NCBI GenBank assembly: GCA_005765155.1
Contig: VCCP01000001.1
Location: forward strand, 2,852,001-2,916,000
Reading direction: 5' to 3'
Origin: Zelopaecilomyces penicillatus
Lineage: Eukaryota > Ascomycota > Sordariomycetes > Hypocreales > Pseudodiploosporaceae
Length of the DNA stretch: 64,000 bases
The notes under the pieces are model-generated. The model made no database searches. It saw only the letters and a list, made by a program, of their open reading frames with translations, and had not been told where the DNA came from. Each line of letters starts with the position of its first letter. The stretch's first letter is position 1. Shown here one piece after another: positions 13,260 through 24,805 of this stretch. Both the position numbers and the translations under genes were made by a program.

Positions 13260-15797
13260 GTTGTTTCCGCCCATCGTCTTCTGATGCTTCCTTTGCGATT
13301 GACACACGGGATGATGAGGTAGAAGACTCATCTTTGACATCTCACTTACCTTGGCGCACATTTTTCTCCACGAGAACTAAAATTCATCTTTGATACCCAT
13401 AACCTTCTGTTAACCTGTTTCTCTGTTTCTCACTTTATCTTTTGGACCTTATATTTTTTTGTTTTTGGCCTGTGCGTTGTTCCGTCGGGCGGCATTGTCA
13501 GACCTGTTACCACAATGATGACTATATTCATGAGCAGCAACATAACGGCGTTTGATTTAGCTATTTTCTTTTTTCCCTTTTCTCTTTACAGTGTTGGCTG
13601 TATCATCACGAACTAAAACGCATGGGTGGCGCATGTCCTTGACGCGAAGTTGAAGGATGTAATTTGTCATGCGTGCATTGGGTCATCAAGTTAAAGACTC
13701 AGCATTGGGGGAACTAGCGACTTGATGACAATTTGGGCAAGACAGGTGTATGTTATGGGAGTTTTGCTGTTAGCCTCCCGGCATGTTGAATTTCATCTTT
13801 CTGGGTAGGATGATGGAGTCTGCTATTTCTTTTTGGGTTTGTGGAAAGGAAGTTGTCGGCGTTGAAGGGATACACTTTGATTGTTGAGGGCTAGCCGACT
13901 TGGTGTGGCATAGGATCTGGAGTGTGGATGGGCAGGAATGAGCAAAAATATGACAATACGTTCAGTTCAAGTTCGGACTTGTGCCGCAACAGTTTGACCT
14001 TGCTAGCAAAGGTTGGCGTGCTCATATGGTTGTTTGCTTGTTTGTTTGTTTGTGTGCGTGTGCGTGTGCGTGTGTGCGCGTGTGAGTGTGGACGTGGACA
14101 GGATATACTATATACTCTTCTATACTACTGGACGATGAGATGAAGAATAGCTGAACATGGGAGTCAAAGCTCAGCTAAAATAAATGAGAGCACAGCTTAA
14201 ATGGAATCATGGCACAGCCATAGCCTTGTAAGATGTCAATTGGGGCAATGTGAAATACGAGCCAAAAAACTGAAGTACTTTTGGTAAGTACTACCTAAGT
14301 AGGTTGTCGCTTGGTAATACATAATTAAGAGTATCCATTGTTGTTTGCACCTCAGACATTTGTGGTCGAGTTGCAGGCCACTGTACGGGCAACGGTATCG
14401 GCAACAGTATTGGTAATTACTGGCCATTGCTGATAACAGCACGCCAAAAATAGCAAAATTCCTAATATGCGAATAGCAATACTTTTAATGATATAAATGC
14501 TGTGTTTCGTTGCTGTATGCGCACTACGTCAAGGAAGCGCGCAAGGGTGTGGGCCTTTCGCGGGGCCTGCAGCCGCTGTCTCGAGAACGGGGGACTGTAA
14601 GCCAATCGGCAGTGACAGACTTTTGTTGGCTGTAACAGCCAGGGATAATAAGCGCGCTGAAGAAACGATGTGGTGGTACAGTGGCATTGTAAATTAGAAG
14701 ATGTGCAGGTACCTTACGTAGGCTATCGCAAAAGGCAGAGACTCCCCCGAACAGGAGCTTCCTTTTCATTGGCAAACCGATGCTGGTGCCAGCTTGTTCA
14801 TGTTTTCTGTTCACGTGGGCAAACTCAACTCAGTTGTGTGTCAGATCTTCCTGTGCTATTCTGGACGGGTTTGACAGGGTGTGATATGCCACGCCCTCCT
14901 ATTGGTTCCCCATTGAGTGCCTGTTGACTCCCAATTGACTTCTGATTGACTGATTTTCCCTTTCCACACAGCCTCACGCGATCAACTCATTGTGCGAGCA
15001 TGCGACAATGGAACAATAAAGCACAGAGGCCGTGCTTGCATCTTCAGCCATCACCGAGCGGCCGACGAACACGAAAAATCAGGTGCAGACAGAATGGGGG
15101 CCCAAACACACTAAACTGTTCTCAAGATAAGCGCCCGACCCTGATTCCTATCTAGACAATGCCATCCACCGACTGGCTGGGCTGTGCAATGGGCGCTTAA
15201 GAGGATCCACCGCGCATCATCAAGATGGCTCAACCACAGCGAAACGTCTGGTTGATTGTGTTGTGTTAGGACCCAATGCCTGATCATCATTGGCTGCGTT
15301 TTCATGGCAACGCAAGTTGTGAATTGGTGAGCCTAGGCTGCCTCATACACATACAATCACCACGGCCGCTCAAGCAACCTCTTACTTTATTGTTCACGTT
15401 CAACCTTCTTGTACATCTCTGTACACTCTCGCCTTTGTCCACCTACTTTTTTCCTTTTCAAACATAGGTGGCTATGGAGTCATAGACACTGTTTTACTTC
15501 AAATATTTTAAACCGTATTCTTGATTGCTTTCTTCATTTGCTGTTTTCTATTTTCCCTTCGTCTTCTGACTCCTGGGCTATTGTTTGTTTGCCCTGCCTT
15601 CGTTTTCCCTCTTCACCCTCTATAGAAACCAACGCCTTTTCCTCCACGGCTGGCCGTGCAAATACCACCATTCCAAACAATACTCAACAATACTCAACAA
15701 TATCCATACAACGCTGTGCGGTGTGGTTTTTCCTTCTTCTACTATTATTTCCAATTCACTTTCTCGCCAATCATCTGCTTATACCACCGGAACCACC
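13260..15797. other. Intergenic region between RasGEF and PRM1
   Basis: The first part is the T-rich 3' flank of the RasGEF gene. Around 14040-14094 there is a GTGTGC-type simple repeat. A TAGGTA patch lies near 14285. A 14-mer at 14469-14482 recurs near 59446. From about 15380 the + strand becomes CT-rich with short CAATACTCAA tandem units near 15670-15700, fitting the PRM1 promoter and leader. No gene is supported. Confidence 0.6.
14048..14094. repeat. GTGTGC simple repeat
   Basis: Irregular run of GTGTGC/GTGTGT units preceded by several GTTT units. A simple-sequence repeat in the 3' flank of the RasGEF gene. Confidence 0.7.
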
Positions 15798-17984
15798 ATG
15801 GATAGACTCAAGGACTTCTCTTCGCGGCTGCATGGCGACTCGAACTCTTTTCCTGGAGTACCCGACTCTCTTCGGGCGGACCCTTTCCACTCACCGAAGC
15901 CCACCAAACTCAGGGCAGATACAGCGCCATACATCACACCATATCTTAGCCTTCGCTCCCGACTATCTCAGATATGGATCAACCGCTGGACAGTTCTGTT
16001 GCTGCTGGTACTAGTGCGCGTGGTGCTGTTGATCGCTCAGCTTCGTGAAAACATTAGCGATGCGAGATCAAAAGCTCTCTCCGCATGCAGCAAGGTTGAG
16101 GACATAGGCAGTGCCATGGCCTCGATGCCTCACTACATGTCAGTTGGCGTCAACGATCTTGCCGCTACGGGCATTGAAAAGTCGGTTCATGGCATGGTCA
16201 AGATTCTGGATCTTGTTGTTCAGGGAGTCGAGGGAATCATCATATTTTACATCAATTTCCTCGTTGCTACCTATACTTGTCTGCTCACAGCTCTTGTCCA
16301 TGGTAGCCTGGAGGTAGTGGCTTCTGTCACCGAAGATGCAACAAAGGCTTTCAACTCTCTAATCGACGGAGCCTCTGGCGAAATTGAGGACATAGCTAGC
16401 GGCTTGAAGAGCGCAATCGACAAGCTCACAGACAGCATTGAGAATTCTGTGTTTGGGAAGCTCATCCCTGACATACCTGCCATCAATTTTACAAAGCCTA
16501 TAGAAAAGCTCAAAACTTTCAATCTCAGCACAGACGGCTTCGTCAAAGACATCCAGAAGCTGAACGATGACCTCCCCACTTTCGAAGAGGTTAAAAACAT
16601 GACAGAATCAGCCATCTCCACACCATTCAACTTGCTCCGCAAAGCTCTGAACGAAAGTTATGGCGGTTACACCTTCGACAAAGCTACTTTCCCCCTTGCC
16701 CAGAAACAGAAACTGACATTTTGCTCCGATAACAACGGACTGAATGACTTTTTCCAACATTTGTACAAGCTTGTGGACAAGTCTCGCGTTACATTCATTG
16801 TCATACTAACTCTGCTAGCCATAGCAGCTATGGCGCCGATGGCTTGGCTGGAGATTAGGCGATGGAGGCAACAACGAAAGCACGCGAAGCTTGTTTCACA
16901 AAATCAATTTGACCCAATGGATGTCGCCTACATCTCCTCTAGACCATCTACTGCTACATTTGGTATCAATCTCGCTGCTCGCTTCAAGGGGAAGAAGCAG
17001 ATCCTGGTCCGATGGTGCATTGCATATGCCACATCGCCCCCGGCGCTCTTCGTGCTCTCTCTCGCACTGACAGGTCTCTTCTCATGTCTGTGCCAGGTTA
17101 TTCTACTCAAGGCAGTGCAGAAGGAGGTGCCTGCACTAACCGGAAAAGTTGGCGCATTCGCAGACAATGTCGTGTCAAATATTGAAAAGGTCTCTGTTGA
17201 CTGGGCTGGCGATGCCAATGGTGTCATCACAGGCTTCAACGATGATATTAACCGTGACGTTCTCGGATATGTTACAAACGCAACAGGTGCCGTCAACAAC
17301 ACGCTCAATACTTTTCTTGAAAAGATGGAAGACGGCCTCGAGGCAGCCTTTAATGGTACAATTCTGCATGATCCTATCAAGTCCATCCTACACTGTGTCA
17401 TTGGTCTCAAAATTGAGAGTGTTCAGAAAGGTTTGACATGGGTACATGACCACGCCCATGTTGAATTCCCGCTCTTTCCCAATAATACCTTCAGCATGGG
17501 GGCTAAAGACTCAATATCTGGAGATTCGGATCTCCACAGCTTCTTGGCATCGCCCTCATCTGTCACAACAGACGAGGTGACTGGAGCTGTGAAGCATGTT
17601 ACTAAGTGGCTGCGTGGAAATGTCGTCCAAGAGGCCTTCCTATCCATGGGAATCCTCCTCGTATATTTCATTGTTGTTCTCATCGGTGTGGTTCGAATGC
17701 TTGCTGGCATGTGTATGCCAGACCGCGGGCGTGCTGGGGACGGTCTGCGTTATGTCGTCGAAGATCAACCTTCATCTCACCCATCGGTGGTGGAGGAGCC
17801 ACCAGTTCAAGACGCGGCGCCACCACCACGGTTTCCTCGATTCAAACCGGCTTCTACCATACACGGCAATCGCATTTTGTCAAACGAAGCGGATAATGAG
17901 AAGGTGATGGTGGGAGCTAACGGTAGTACGTCGTATGATGGAAACAACAATCCATATTGGCGGGATGAGAAAAGCAGATTCTAG
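15798..17984 (+). CDS. prm1: Plasma membrane fusion protein PRM1
   Basis: Integral membrane protein that promotes plasma-membrane merger between mating cells; in filamentous fungi it also affects hyphal or germling fusion and sexual development. Single exon, 728 aa. The ATG at 15798 sits in a good CCACCATGG context; the longer upstream reading reflects only an open leader. Hydrophobic segments lie near residues 61-80, 145-172, 331-355, 415-440 and 613-640. Two large luminal/extracellular loops carry several NxS/T sequons, and the polar N- and C-termini contain no domain. The number and spacing of the membrane segments, the loop sizes and the near-N-terminal first segment fit the PRM1 family. 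The C-terminal tail is Pro/charged-rich. No clear pheromone-response element was seen upstream. Confidence 0.9.
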   Translation: MDRLKDFSSRLHGDSNSFPGVPDSLRADPFHSPKPTKLRADTAPYITPYLSLRSRLSQIWINRWTVLLLLVLVRVVLLIAQLRENISDARSKALSACSKVEDIGSAMASMPHYMSVGVNDLAATGIEKSVHGMVKILDLVVQGVEGIIIFYINFLVATYTCLLTALVHGSLEVVASVTEDATKAFNSLIDGASGEIEDIASGLKSAIDKLTDSIENSVFGKLIPDIPAINFTKPIEKLKTFNLSTDGFVKDIQKLNDDLPTFEEVKNMTESAISTPFNLLRKALNESYGGYTFDKATFPLAQKQKLTFCSDNNGLNDFFQHLYKLVDKSRVTFIVILTLLAIAAMAPMAWLEIRRWRQQRKHAKLVSQNQFDPMDVAYISSRPSTATFGINLAARFKGKKQILVRWCIAYATSPPALFVLSLALTGLFSCLCQVILLKAVQKEVPALTGKVGAFADNVVSNIEKVSVDWAGDANGVITGFNDDINRDVLGYVTNATGAVNNTLNTFLEKMEDGLEAAFNGTILHDPIKSILHCVIGLKIESVQKGLTWVHDHAHVEFPLFPNNTFSMGAKDSISGDSDLHSFLASPSSVTTDEVTGAVKHVTKWLRGNVVQEAFLSMGILLVYFIVVLIGVVRMLAGMCMPDRGRAGDGLRYVVEDQPSSHPSVVEEPPVQDAAPPPRFPRFKPASTIHGNRILSNEADNEKVMVGANGSTSYDGNNNPYWRDEKSRF

Positions 17985-19009
17985 CTCTAATAGCTACGGT
18001 AGCTACAACTACGACTTTATGATATTAGAAAGAGCACAAGGATATTCTCGTCATGGCGGAAGTTCCTTATGGCTGTGCCGAACCTATCAAATGAATTTGG
18101 TTGGTCGCAGATATCACTATGAGTCAAGTGATTGAGTGTGGACTTATGGACCGGCATCGTTATGAATTTATTGGTGTGCGTTTGGAAATCTGACTGACAT
18201 CAAGTGGGCTTCAACGCTTCCTGTGACCAGGGCGGGCAAACATGGCAGATGTTGATTGTGGACTAGATAATGAAGCGGCTTTCTTTTTTTGGACTTATGC
18301 GAAATGTATTTAGAATCGAAACCTTCTCTTAGATTTTCTTTTATGTTCCTGGAATAGACAATATGATACTTCCATAGTGAGCATCGATCAATTAAGACAC
18401 GCCCAATTAATATCTTTGACTGAGGAGGCATAGATTAGAGTGCGGCGGATGATGATGACGGAACCCGAGCTTACATGGCCCTTCAAGTTGGTGACGGACT
18501 GCTGTCTGACGGAGAGGCTCTCGTCATGTCCTTCATGCATCATGAATGCAGGCGAGGCCGCCGTTATTGCTGTTCTGGGTAAGTCCGGCAGTACGGATCT
18601 CCGCCCTGCAGCTGCAGGATGCGGGACACTGCATGTGCTAACCGTAAATGGACAGCGGGCGGTTTGTGCGGTCCGGAGGTTTGCAGGCGACAGGTGCTAA
18701 TCTACTAATGACAGCAGCGGCCAACCACACTGTACACTGGGTGTATGATGCCTATTACTACAGAACGACAGGCGGCGCGTTGGTGGGGTCGGCCAGCGGA
18801 GGGGCAAGAAAACATGGATGGAAGCGGAGGGGCTGCATCACATTGTTCCGGACATCGGTGCTCGCCACAACGCCCATTAACTGACTACCAACTACGTAGT
18901 TCTCCAAAACTTTAAAAACTACGCACCTTCCCACCTCTGTTCCGCTCCAGCAGGGCAATCCACGAAAGAACATCCATCCTCACACCCCAATTGGCGAAAC
19001 ACAGTCATC
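17985..19009. other. Intergenic region between PRM1 and tryptophan synthase
   Basis: 3' flank of PRM1, then the upstream region of the tryptophan synthase gene. It contains one perfect TGAGTCA heptamer (18120-18126) and no convincing open frame. The 150 bases before the start are C/A-rich. Confidence 0.5.
18120..18126. promoter_or_regulatory. Possible CPC1/GCN4 site (TGAGTCA)
   Basis: A perfect TGAGTCA, the core bound by Gcn4/CPC1 bZIP regulators of cross-pathway amino-acid control. It lies about 0.9 kb before the tryptophan synthase start. Fungal tryptophan synthase genes are known targets of this control. A heptamer occurs by chance often enough that one distant copy is weak evidence. Confidence 0.3.
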
Positions 19010-21586
19010 ATGGATGCCATCACACAGACCTTCCAGCGCTGTAAAGCGCAGAACAGGGTTCGTTGCTTCTCAGATTCCTCAACCCCTCTTCCCTGTTGCA
19101 CTTTTCGAAGCGCACAACGGGGGATGAGGGGATGATCATTTGGCCAAATGGCATTAACATGCAATCAATCAACAGCCAGCCCTCGTAACCTATGTTACTG
19201 CAGGTTATCCTCGTCCCCAGGACACCCCCGGCATTATGCTAGCGATGGAGAGAGGAGGCGCCGGTATGTAATCGTCCGTGGATCGGCTTGAAACAGCCAA
19301 TAGAGTCAGTCCTTTGCTAACATGCATGGGAAGATGTTATTGAGCTAGGCGCCCCTTTTACCGACCCTATTGCAGATGGACCGACCATTCAAACGGCAAA
19401 TACGGTACGATTCCCTTGACAAGCTAGTATGGTGTTTCGGTCGGGAGTTGACATGATATGAGACAGATTGCTCTGGACAATGGTGTTACTCTTGAGTCTA
19501 CGCTTGGTATGGTCAAGGAGGCACGAAGCCGCGGCCTCAAAGCGCCAGTGATGCTTATGGGCTATTATAACCCGCTTCTTAGCTACGGTGAGGACCGCCT
19601 TCTCAAGGACTGCCAAGCTGCGGGCCTGAACGGTTTCATCGTTGTCGACCTGCCCCCCGAAGAAGCAGTTTCTTTCCGCAAGCTTTGTACAAAGGGCCGG
19701 TGAGTCTTCTATTTTCTGTCCCGCCCGTTGCTCCCCCAGAACCCACGGTGTTGGCTACAACAAACTCGGGTCTCTTTATTCTACAAAGGGAGTTGGCCAC
19801 TGACTTGGCAATGCATTTTAGACTGTCCTATGTACCTCTTATTGCACCCGCAACATCTGATGCTCGTATGAAGCTTCTTTGCCAATTGGCCGATTCTTTC
19901 ATCTATGTTGTATCAAGACAAGGCGTCACTGGTGCCTCTGGCTCCCTGAATGCCAACCTTCCAGAACTTCTCGGACGAGTCAAGCGCTATAGTGGCGATA
20001 AACCTGCTGCAGTGGGCTTTGGAGTCAGTTCCCACGAGCATTTCCAGAGTGTTGCTGCTATTGCCGATGGTGTCGTCGTCGGCAGTCAGATTATTACTAC
20101 CATCCAGAAAGCGGGTCTCGAAAAACAAGAGACTGAGGTTGAGAACTATTGCGCCTATCTCTGTGGTCGGGACGCGTCCTCACGCCAACAGCATACACAA
20201 GAAATCAGCCTGCCCGACGGCTCCGAGAAAGCTACTGTGACCGTCAACGCCGTTGTCACTGATGAGGATAGAATTGCCGCGGAACAAGATAGCGCTCTTG
20301 TTGCACAGCTGGCAGCTCTACATGGAAAGATTCCCGATCGTTTCGGTGAGTTTGGTGGCCAGTATGTGCCCGAAAGTTTGATGGACTGCTTGTCCGAGCT
20401 TGAGGAAGGCTTCAACAAAATCAAAGATGATCCTTTGTTCTGGGAAGAATATCGATCATACTACGACTATATGGGCCGACCATCACGATTACATCTAGCG
20501 GATCGGTTGACCGAGCATGCTGGCGGTGCCAATATATGGCTCAAGAGAGAGGATTTGAATCACACGGGCAGCCACAAAATTAATAACGCTCTTGGGCAAT
20601 TGCTCTTGGCGAGACGCTTGGGAAAGACCAAGATTATTGCCGAAACGGGCGCTGGACAGCATGGAGTTGCAACTGCAACGGTGTGTGCTAAGTTTGGGAT
20701 GGAGTGCACAGTTTATATGGGAGCGGTATGTCACTTGTGCATGTTCACGATGAACGATATGTGAGACTGATTCAATCAACAGGAAGATGTTCGCCGCCAG
20801 GCCCTCAATGTGTTCCGCATGAGGCTCCTCGGTGCCAAAGTCGTGGCCGTTGAGGCAGGAAGCAAGACGCTGCGAGATGCAGTCAACGAAGCCCTGCGGG
20901 CCTGGGTTGTCGAACTCGATACAACACATTACATTATCGGTTCAGCCATTGGCCCTCACCCCTTCCCCACCATCGTCAGGACGTTCCAATGCGTCATTGG
21001 TGATGAGACTAAGAAGCAGATGATGGAAATGCGAGGCAAGCTGCCCGATGCGGTTGTCGCTTGTGTTGGCGGAGGCAGCAATGCTGTCGGCATGTTCTAT
21101 CCCTTCTCCAACGACCCTAGCGTCCGACTACTCGGTGTCGAAGCTGGTGGCGATGGTGTTGACACTGCAAGACATAGTGCTACGCTGACCGGCGGTTCCA
21201 AGGGAGTTCTGCATGGTGTGCGGACCTATGTGCTGCAAGACAAGAATGGCCAGATTGTGGAGACACATTCGGTTTCGGCCGGCCTTGACTATCCTGGTGT
21301 TGGTCCTGAGCTGAGTTCTTGGAAGGACAGCGAACGCGCCAAGTTTATCGCTGCCACTGATGCCGAGGCCTTCACTGGTTTCAAGCTTCTCAGCCAGCTG
21401 GAAGGCATCATCCCAGCGTTGGAATCCGCACATGGTATCTATGGTGCCATTGAACTAGCCAAAACTATGAAGAAGGATGAGGATGTGGTGATTTGCCTTA
21501 GCGGTAGGGGAGATAAAGATGTACAGAGCGTTGCGGAAGAACTTCCCAGGATAGGGCCCCTCATGGGATGGGATCTACGATTCTAG
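19010..21586 (+). CDS. trp: Tryptophan synthase (fused alpha and beta domains)
   Basis: Catalyses the last two steps of tryptophan synthesis: indole-3-glycerol phosphate to indole, then indole plus serine to tryptophan. Six exons: 19010-19057, 19176-19263, 19334-19404, 19467-19699, 19822-20725 and 20783-21586. All junctions keep frame and give 715 aa, normal for the fungal fused enzyme. The alpha domain comes first, with catalytic Glu49 and Asp60 in the IELGAPFTDPIADGPT block. A linker near 290-310 joins it to the PLP-dependent beta domain, whose Schiff-base lysine is K399 in HTGSHKINN and whose GGGSNA phosphate-binding loop is present. Four of the five introns cut the alpha half; the first exon codes for only 16 residues. 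The gene is the yeast TRP5 and Neurospora trp-3 equivalent. A TGAGTCA lies far upstream. Very confident. Confidence 0.97.
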
Positions 21587-21776
21587 ATGAGTAAAAAGAA
21601 ACAGGACGAAGCAAGACGCCGACGTAGCGACAGAAGCTCAATGTTGGCATTACACATAATCTCTTTTCTTTTTTTTGGTGGCGTTGCCTGGCTATAAAGG
21701 CATGCTCTATTACATATGATACACATACATTATGATATACAGTTTACAAATCATCATGTCTTTACGCCCGTGTTAC

Positions 21777-22625
21777 TTACTCCCCTTTAAGCCCCTTAGC
21801 TTCCGCTGCCTTGTCAGCCTCATCAAGTTGCCGTAGGAGCTGCTCTTCGGCCTCATCAGACAGCTCTTCAATGCCCTCTAGATCGGCCAGGTTCTCATCC
21901 CCCAATACAAAGGCATCTCTTATAGCTGCGACATGCATTTCGTGTAGAGTAGCCTTGCTACGGACACTCAAAGGACCCGGAGTGGCATAGTCCAACGCAA
22001 AGCCTATAATGTCATCCCTGTCCTCTAGCTCCTTGGGTTCTAGGCCCAAGGCCACTCTCTCATCGTTGAAACGACGTTGGACGGCTTGCGTTTGCATGAC
22101 CAGCCAGCGCAGATTCCAGCCACCAGGGCCGAGCTCCTTGATACGCGCAGGTTTGCTCTTGAGAAGGTAGTTTTCGAGGCCACCCTCGCGGCGGATAGTC
22201 TTGAGGACGCGCAGGGTGAGGCGAGTCTTGATGCGTGCTCCGAGAGACGGGACCAGGAAAGTCTTGACGTGGACGTTAGGCCTCCAAAACCGACGGGACT
22301 TGTTGTTGTGCTTTTCTGCAACGTTGTTGCCGAAGCGAATGCGGGCACTGCCGTAGAGACCTTGGTTGGATTGTTTGTAGATGCGCCGCTCCCCGTAGGG
22401 GTAAGGTGGGATGAGATCGGATGGAAGTCGATGTGACTTGATGGTCTTTGTCTGTTGAGGAAGAGTAGTGGTGAAGGTTCGAGCTGCATTGGGCGTTGTC
22501 GTCCTCGTACGGTGAAAGAGCGAGCTCAAGAACGAGGTGGATGAAGAGGATGAGGCATAGGTGGACGAGGTGGTAGTTGATGCCACAGCTATGAGCGACT
22601 GGGAGGACTTGAGTAAGGGCGGCAT
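21777..22625 (-). CDS. mrpl24: Mitochondrial large-subunit ribosomal protein bL28m
   Basis: Component of the mitochondrial 54S subunit, the bL28 family member called MRPL24 in yeast. Single exon, 282 aa, starting at the first ATG; an in-frame GTG extension upstream is not used here. The first 70 residues are Ser/Thr/Arg-rich with almost no acidic residues, a typical matrix-targeting presequence. The bL28 core follows (about 75-150), with a GLYGSARIRFGNNVAEKHNN stretch and an RRFWRPNVH motif, then a basic region and an acidic fungal C-terminal extension. Its start faces the HAUS4-like gene across about 0.6 kb, so the two may share a promoter region. Its 3' end converges on tryptophan synthase with a 190-bp gap. 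Confidence 0.88.
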   Translation of the reverse strand: MPPLLKSSQSLIAVASTTTSSTYASSSSSTSFLSSLFHRTRTTTPNAARTFTTTLPQQTKTIKSHRLPSDLIPPYPYGERRIYKQSNQGLYGSARIRFGNNVAEKHNNKSRRFWRPNVHVKTFLVPSLGARIKTRLTLRVLKTIRREGGLENYLLKSKPARIKELGPGGWNLRWLVMQTQAVQRRFNDERVALGLEPKELEDRDDIIGFALDYATPGPLSVRSKATLHEMHVAAIRDAFVLGDENLADLEGIEELSDEAEEQLLRQLDEADKAAEAKGLKGE

Positions 22626-23219
22626 GATGCCACGCGTGTCCTCGTCCTTCTTTGATTTTAGCTCGTTATTGTACCGGAATTGCTTGGTGAGTGCTAACAG
22701 TGACACATAAGCAGCGAATTGATTGTCGGAGCCTCGATTGTTGGCTCGAGCAGCTGTTCTCGTAATCTGGGCCGGCTATTTCTTGAGATTTTCCGATGGT
22801 GGTCAAACTGTAGGAGTGCACAGCATTGTATCGGAGCCCCTAATATTCCGTCCCGGCGGAAACCCTTTAGCTGTGTTATTACACGGGCAGCTAGACTTGA
22901 AGGTCCCCACGCATGCCCTGTTGAGATCACCTTCTACTGGCTGGCACTTAAACACACCTGTAGACTACCATATGAATACGTAAAAATTCTTTAAGAAGAT
23001 ATATCTTCCTTTATTTAAAAACTTCTTGCTACATAAACAGTGTCAGCTTGTCTGATCAAGTTCAGTCTATGTTCCACGTGATTCCGTGCATATCTCGTGA
23101 GCCGAAGGCCAGCATTGGCACAACTCAAGTTAGGCTAGGTACTAATCAGTAGTGTTATTAGTAGGTACCTTCTAAAGTGACCTGATATCGATAAGGAGTC
23201 GCCTTGTGAAGTAAAGGGG
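22626..23219. other. Divergent promoter region of MRPL24 and the HAUS4-like gene
   Basis: About 0.6 kb between two divergent starts. Positions 22980-23040 are AT-rich, and a TAGGTACC patch lies near 23130-23170. No open frame or clear TATA box is visible. Confidence 0.5.
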
Positions 23220-24469
23220 ATGGGCAGCAACGCCTGCAGCGTCATAACTAAACAATTACCAAACCTAGAACTAAGCTTTGAATGGAACCGCCTGTACGAG
23301 ATCGTATCGGTGGAACAGAGAGGCAGAATGTTTCCTCCGGTCGATGAAGAAGTGCTCCGAAACAACCCCGGCTTTGCCAACCTATACAAAACTCTCACCA
23401 CTACCGTCCTCAACCCGGATGGATCTTCACGCCATGATGCAGAGGCTAGAGCGCGCGGGGACGTGCAGAAAGTAAGTTGGAGCACCGGCGACCAGCTCAA
23501 TCCATACGATGAAGCCAGTGTACTGTTTTGCCTTTCGACATCCCCTAACTTGCTTGGCAGCAACTTGCAGAACACCGGTTGAGAGAAGCAAAACACCGCC
23601 TCCTCCAGCACGCTATCGCGACTGCCACGCCATGCGAGACGAAGCCGACGTCTGCCACCAGATTGCCCAGGGCTGGAGACCGCGCCCAATCGAAAGTCAC
23701 GGCTGCGTCATCACAACCCGATCTTCCAGAGTCACTTCTGGACCTGTTGCTCGTTCTACCACCATTCCTGGATGCGGCCCACTCGCTTCCTCCTGAGTCA
23801 AGGGCTTTGCTACTTTCTAACCCTCCGCTATCCGAGTTTGAAGATCTGCTACCCGACTTGGCATCACTTATATCATCCAATCTCCACACCGCTGCACTCA
23901 GTCTCGCGAGGCTCTCGCACCCGTCTACCAACCCATCCTATCTCCATCGCCATATTTCCTCTCTGCCACAACATTACGCTAGCCTCAGTGCTAGTCTATC
24001 CACCGCCAAAGCCTCTCTTGCTACTGCCCGTTTACGTACTCTCGCATCTCTCACCGAATTTCTACAGCTATATTCGCAATGCTTGGCATATCTGGTGCAC
24101 TCGCTTGAGGCGAAACATGGAGTCGTCGCACGAAGTCTCGAACTGCGAGCTTCAGATGTTTCTTTTCAGGCCCAACGTGGCGAATTGCAAGCCGAACAAA
24201 CCATGTGGAACATGCATAGACAACTCTACCCGCCACAGGTAGTAATGGCGCTGCAGAATTACGCTGCTCACCTCAAAGATGCAAGAATTCGTGGCGTAGA
24301 AAGACTAAAAGGGCTTGAAGCGGAACTGGGCGAGTACGGCGTTGGTGTCGAGGGTGGAGGCGCAGAAGAAAAAGAGAAGACGCTGAGGGAAATGGCCAAA
24401 GTTTATCGGCAAATGAGTGAGCAAATGGAAGATGTATTAAAGGATTTGGAACGACTCCAGGACAAATAA
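23220..24469 (+). CDS. Probable augmin complex subunit, HAUS4-like
   Basis: Two exons, 23220-23471 and 23561-24469. The 89-nt phase-0 intron has a GTAAGT donor and CAG acceptor; the protein is 386 aa. The N-terminus has a KQLP..LS segment followed by an NNPGFANLYKTL block and a short NPDGSS turn. The middle is Leu/Ser-rich helical, and the last 170 residues look coiled-coil, with LQLYSQCL, a later Gln/Glu-rich helix and a final EMAKVYRQM. This order and several anchor motifs resemble animal HAUS4 as I remember it (363 aa in human). HAUS4 belongs to augmin, which recruits gamma-tubulin to spindle microtubules for branching nucleation. Augmin is known in some filamentous ascomycetes but absent from budding yeast. 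The assignment comes from motif memory, not alignment; a generic coiled-coil protein is the alternative. Confidence 0.6.
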
Positions 24470-24805
24470 TTTTCTTGAGCTTGCTAGCAAAGGGAGTAGC
24501 ACGCCCACGAGCATCACAGACAAGACGTGGTACCATCATGATTTTACACAATTTCCCGGGGGCATGAATAGGCATACGGGAAACAGTTCATCTTCAAGGT
24601 AAATGGTATTCTCTTCTTTTTCCGCTTCTTCTATTTTCTGAATGGTTGGTAATTTACATCACAAGAACTAATAAAGTCATCGCGCAAGGCCATCAATCAG
24701 CATGACTGCGATGCTGAAACTTCCTTAGTATATCTTGTCGAGCCTGGAGTAAAACAAGGCTGCTTCTGCTCCCACCCCAAGAGCAATTCGTACCAGCGTA
24801 ATACA
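24470..24805. other. Convergent 3' spacer
   Basis: Tail-to-tail spacer between the HAUS4-like gene and AAT. It is TC-rich around 24610-24640; nothing else is visible. Confidence 0.5.
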
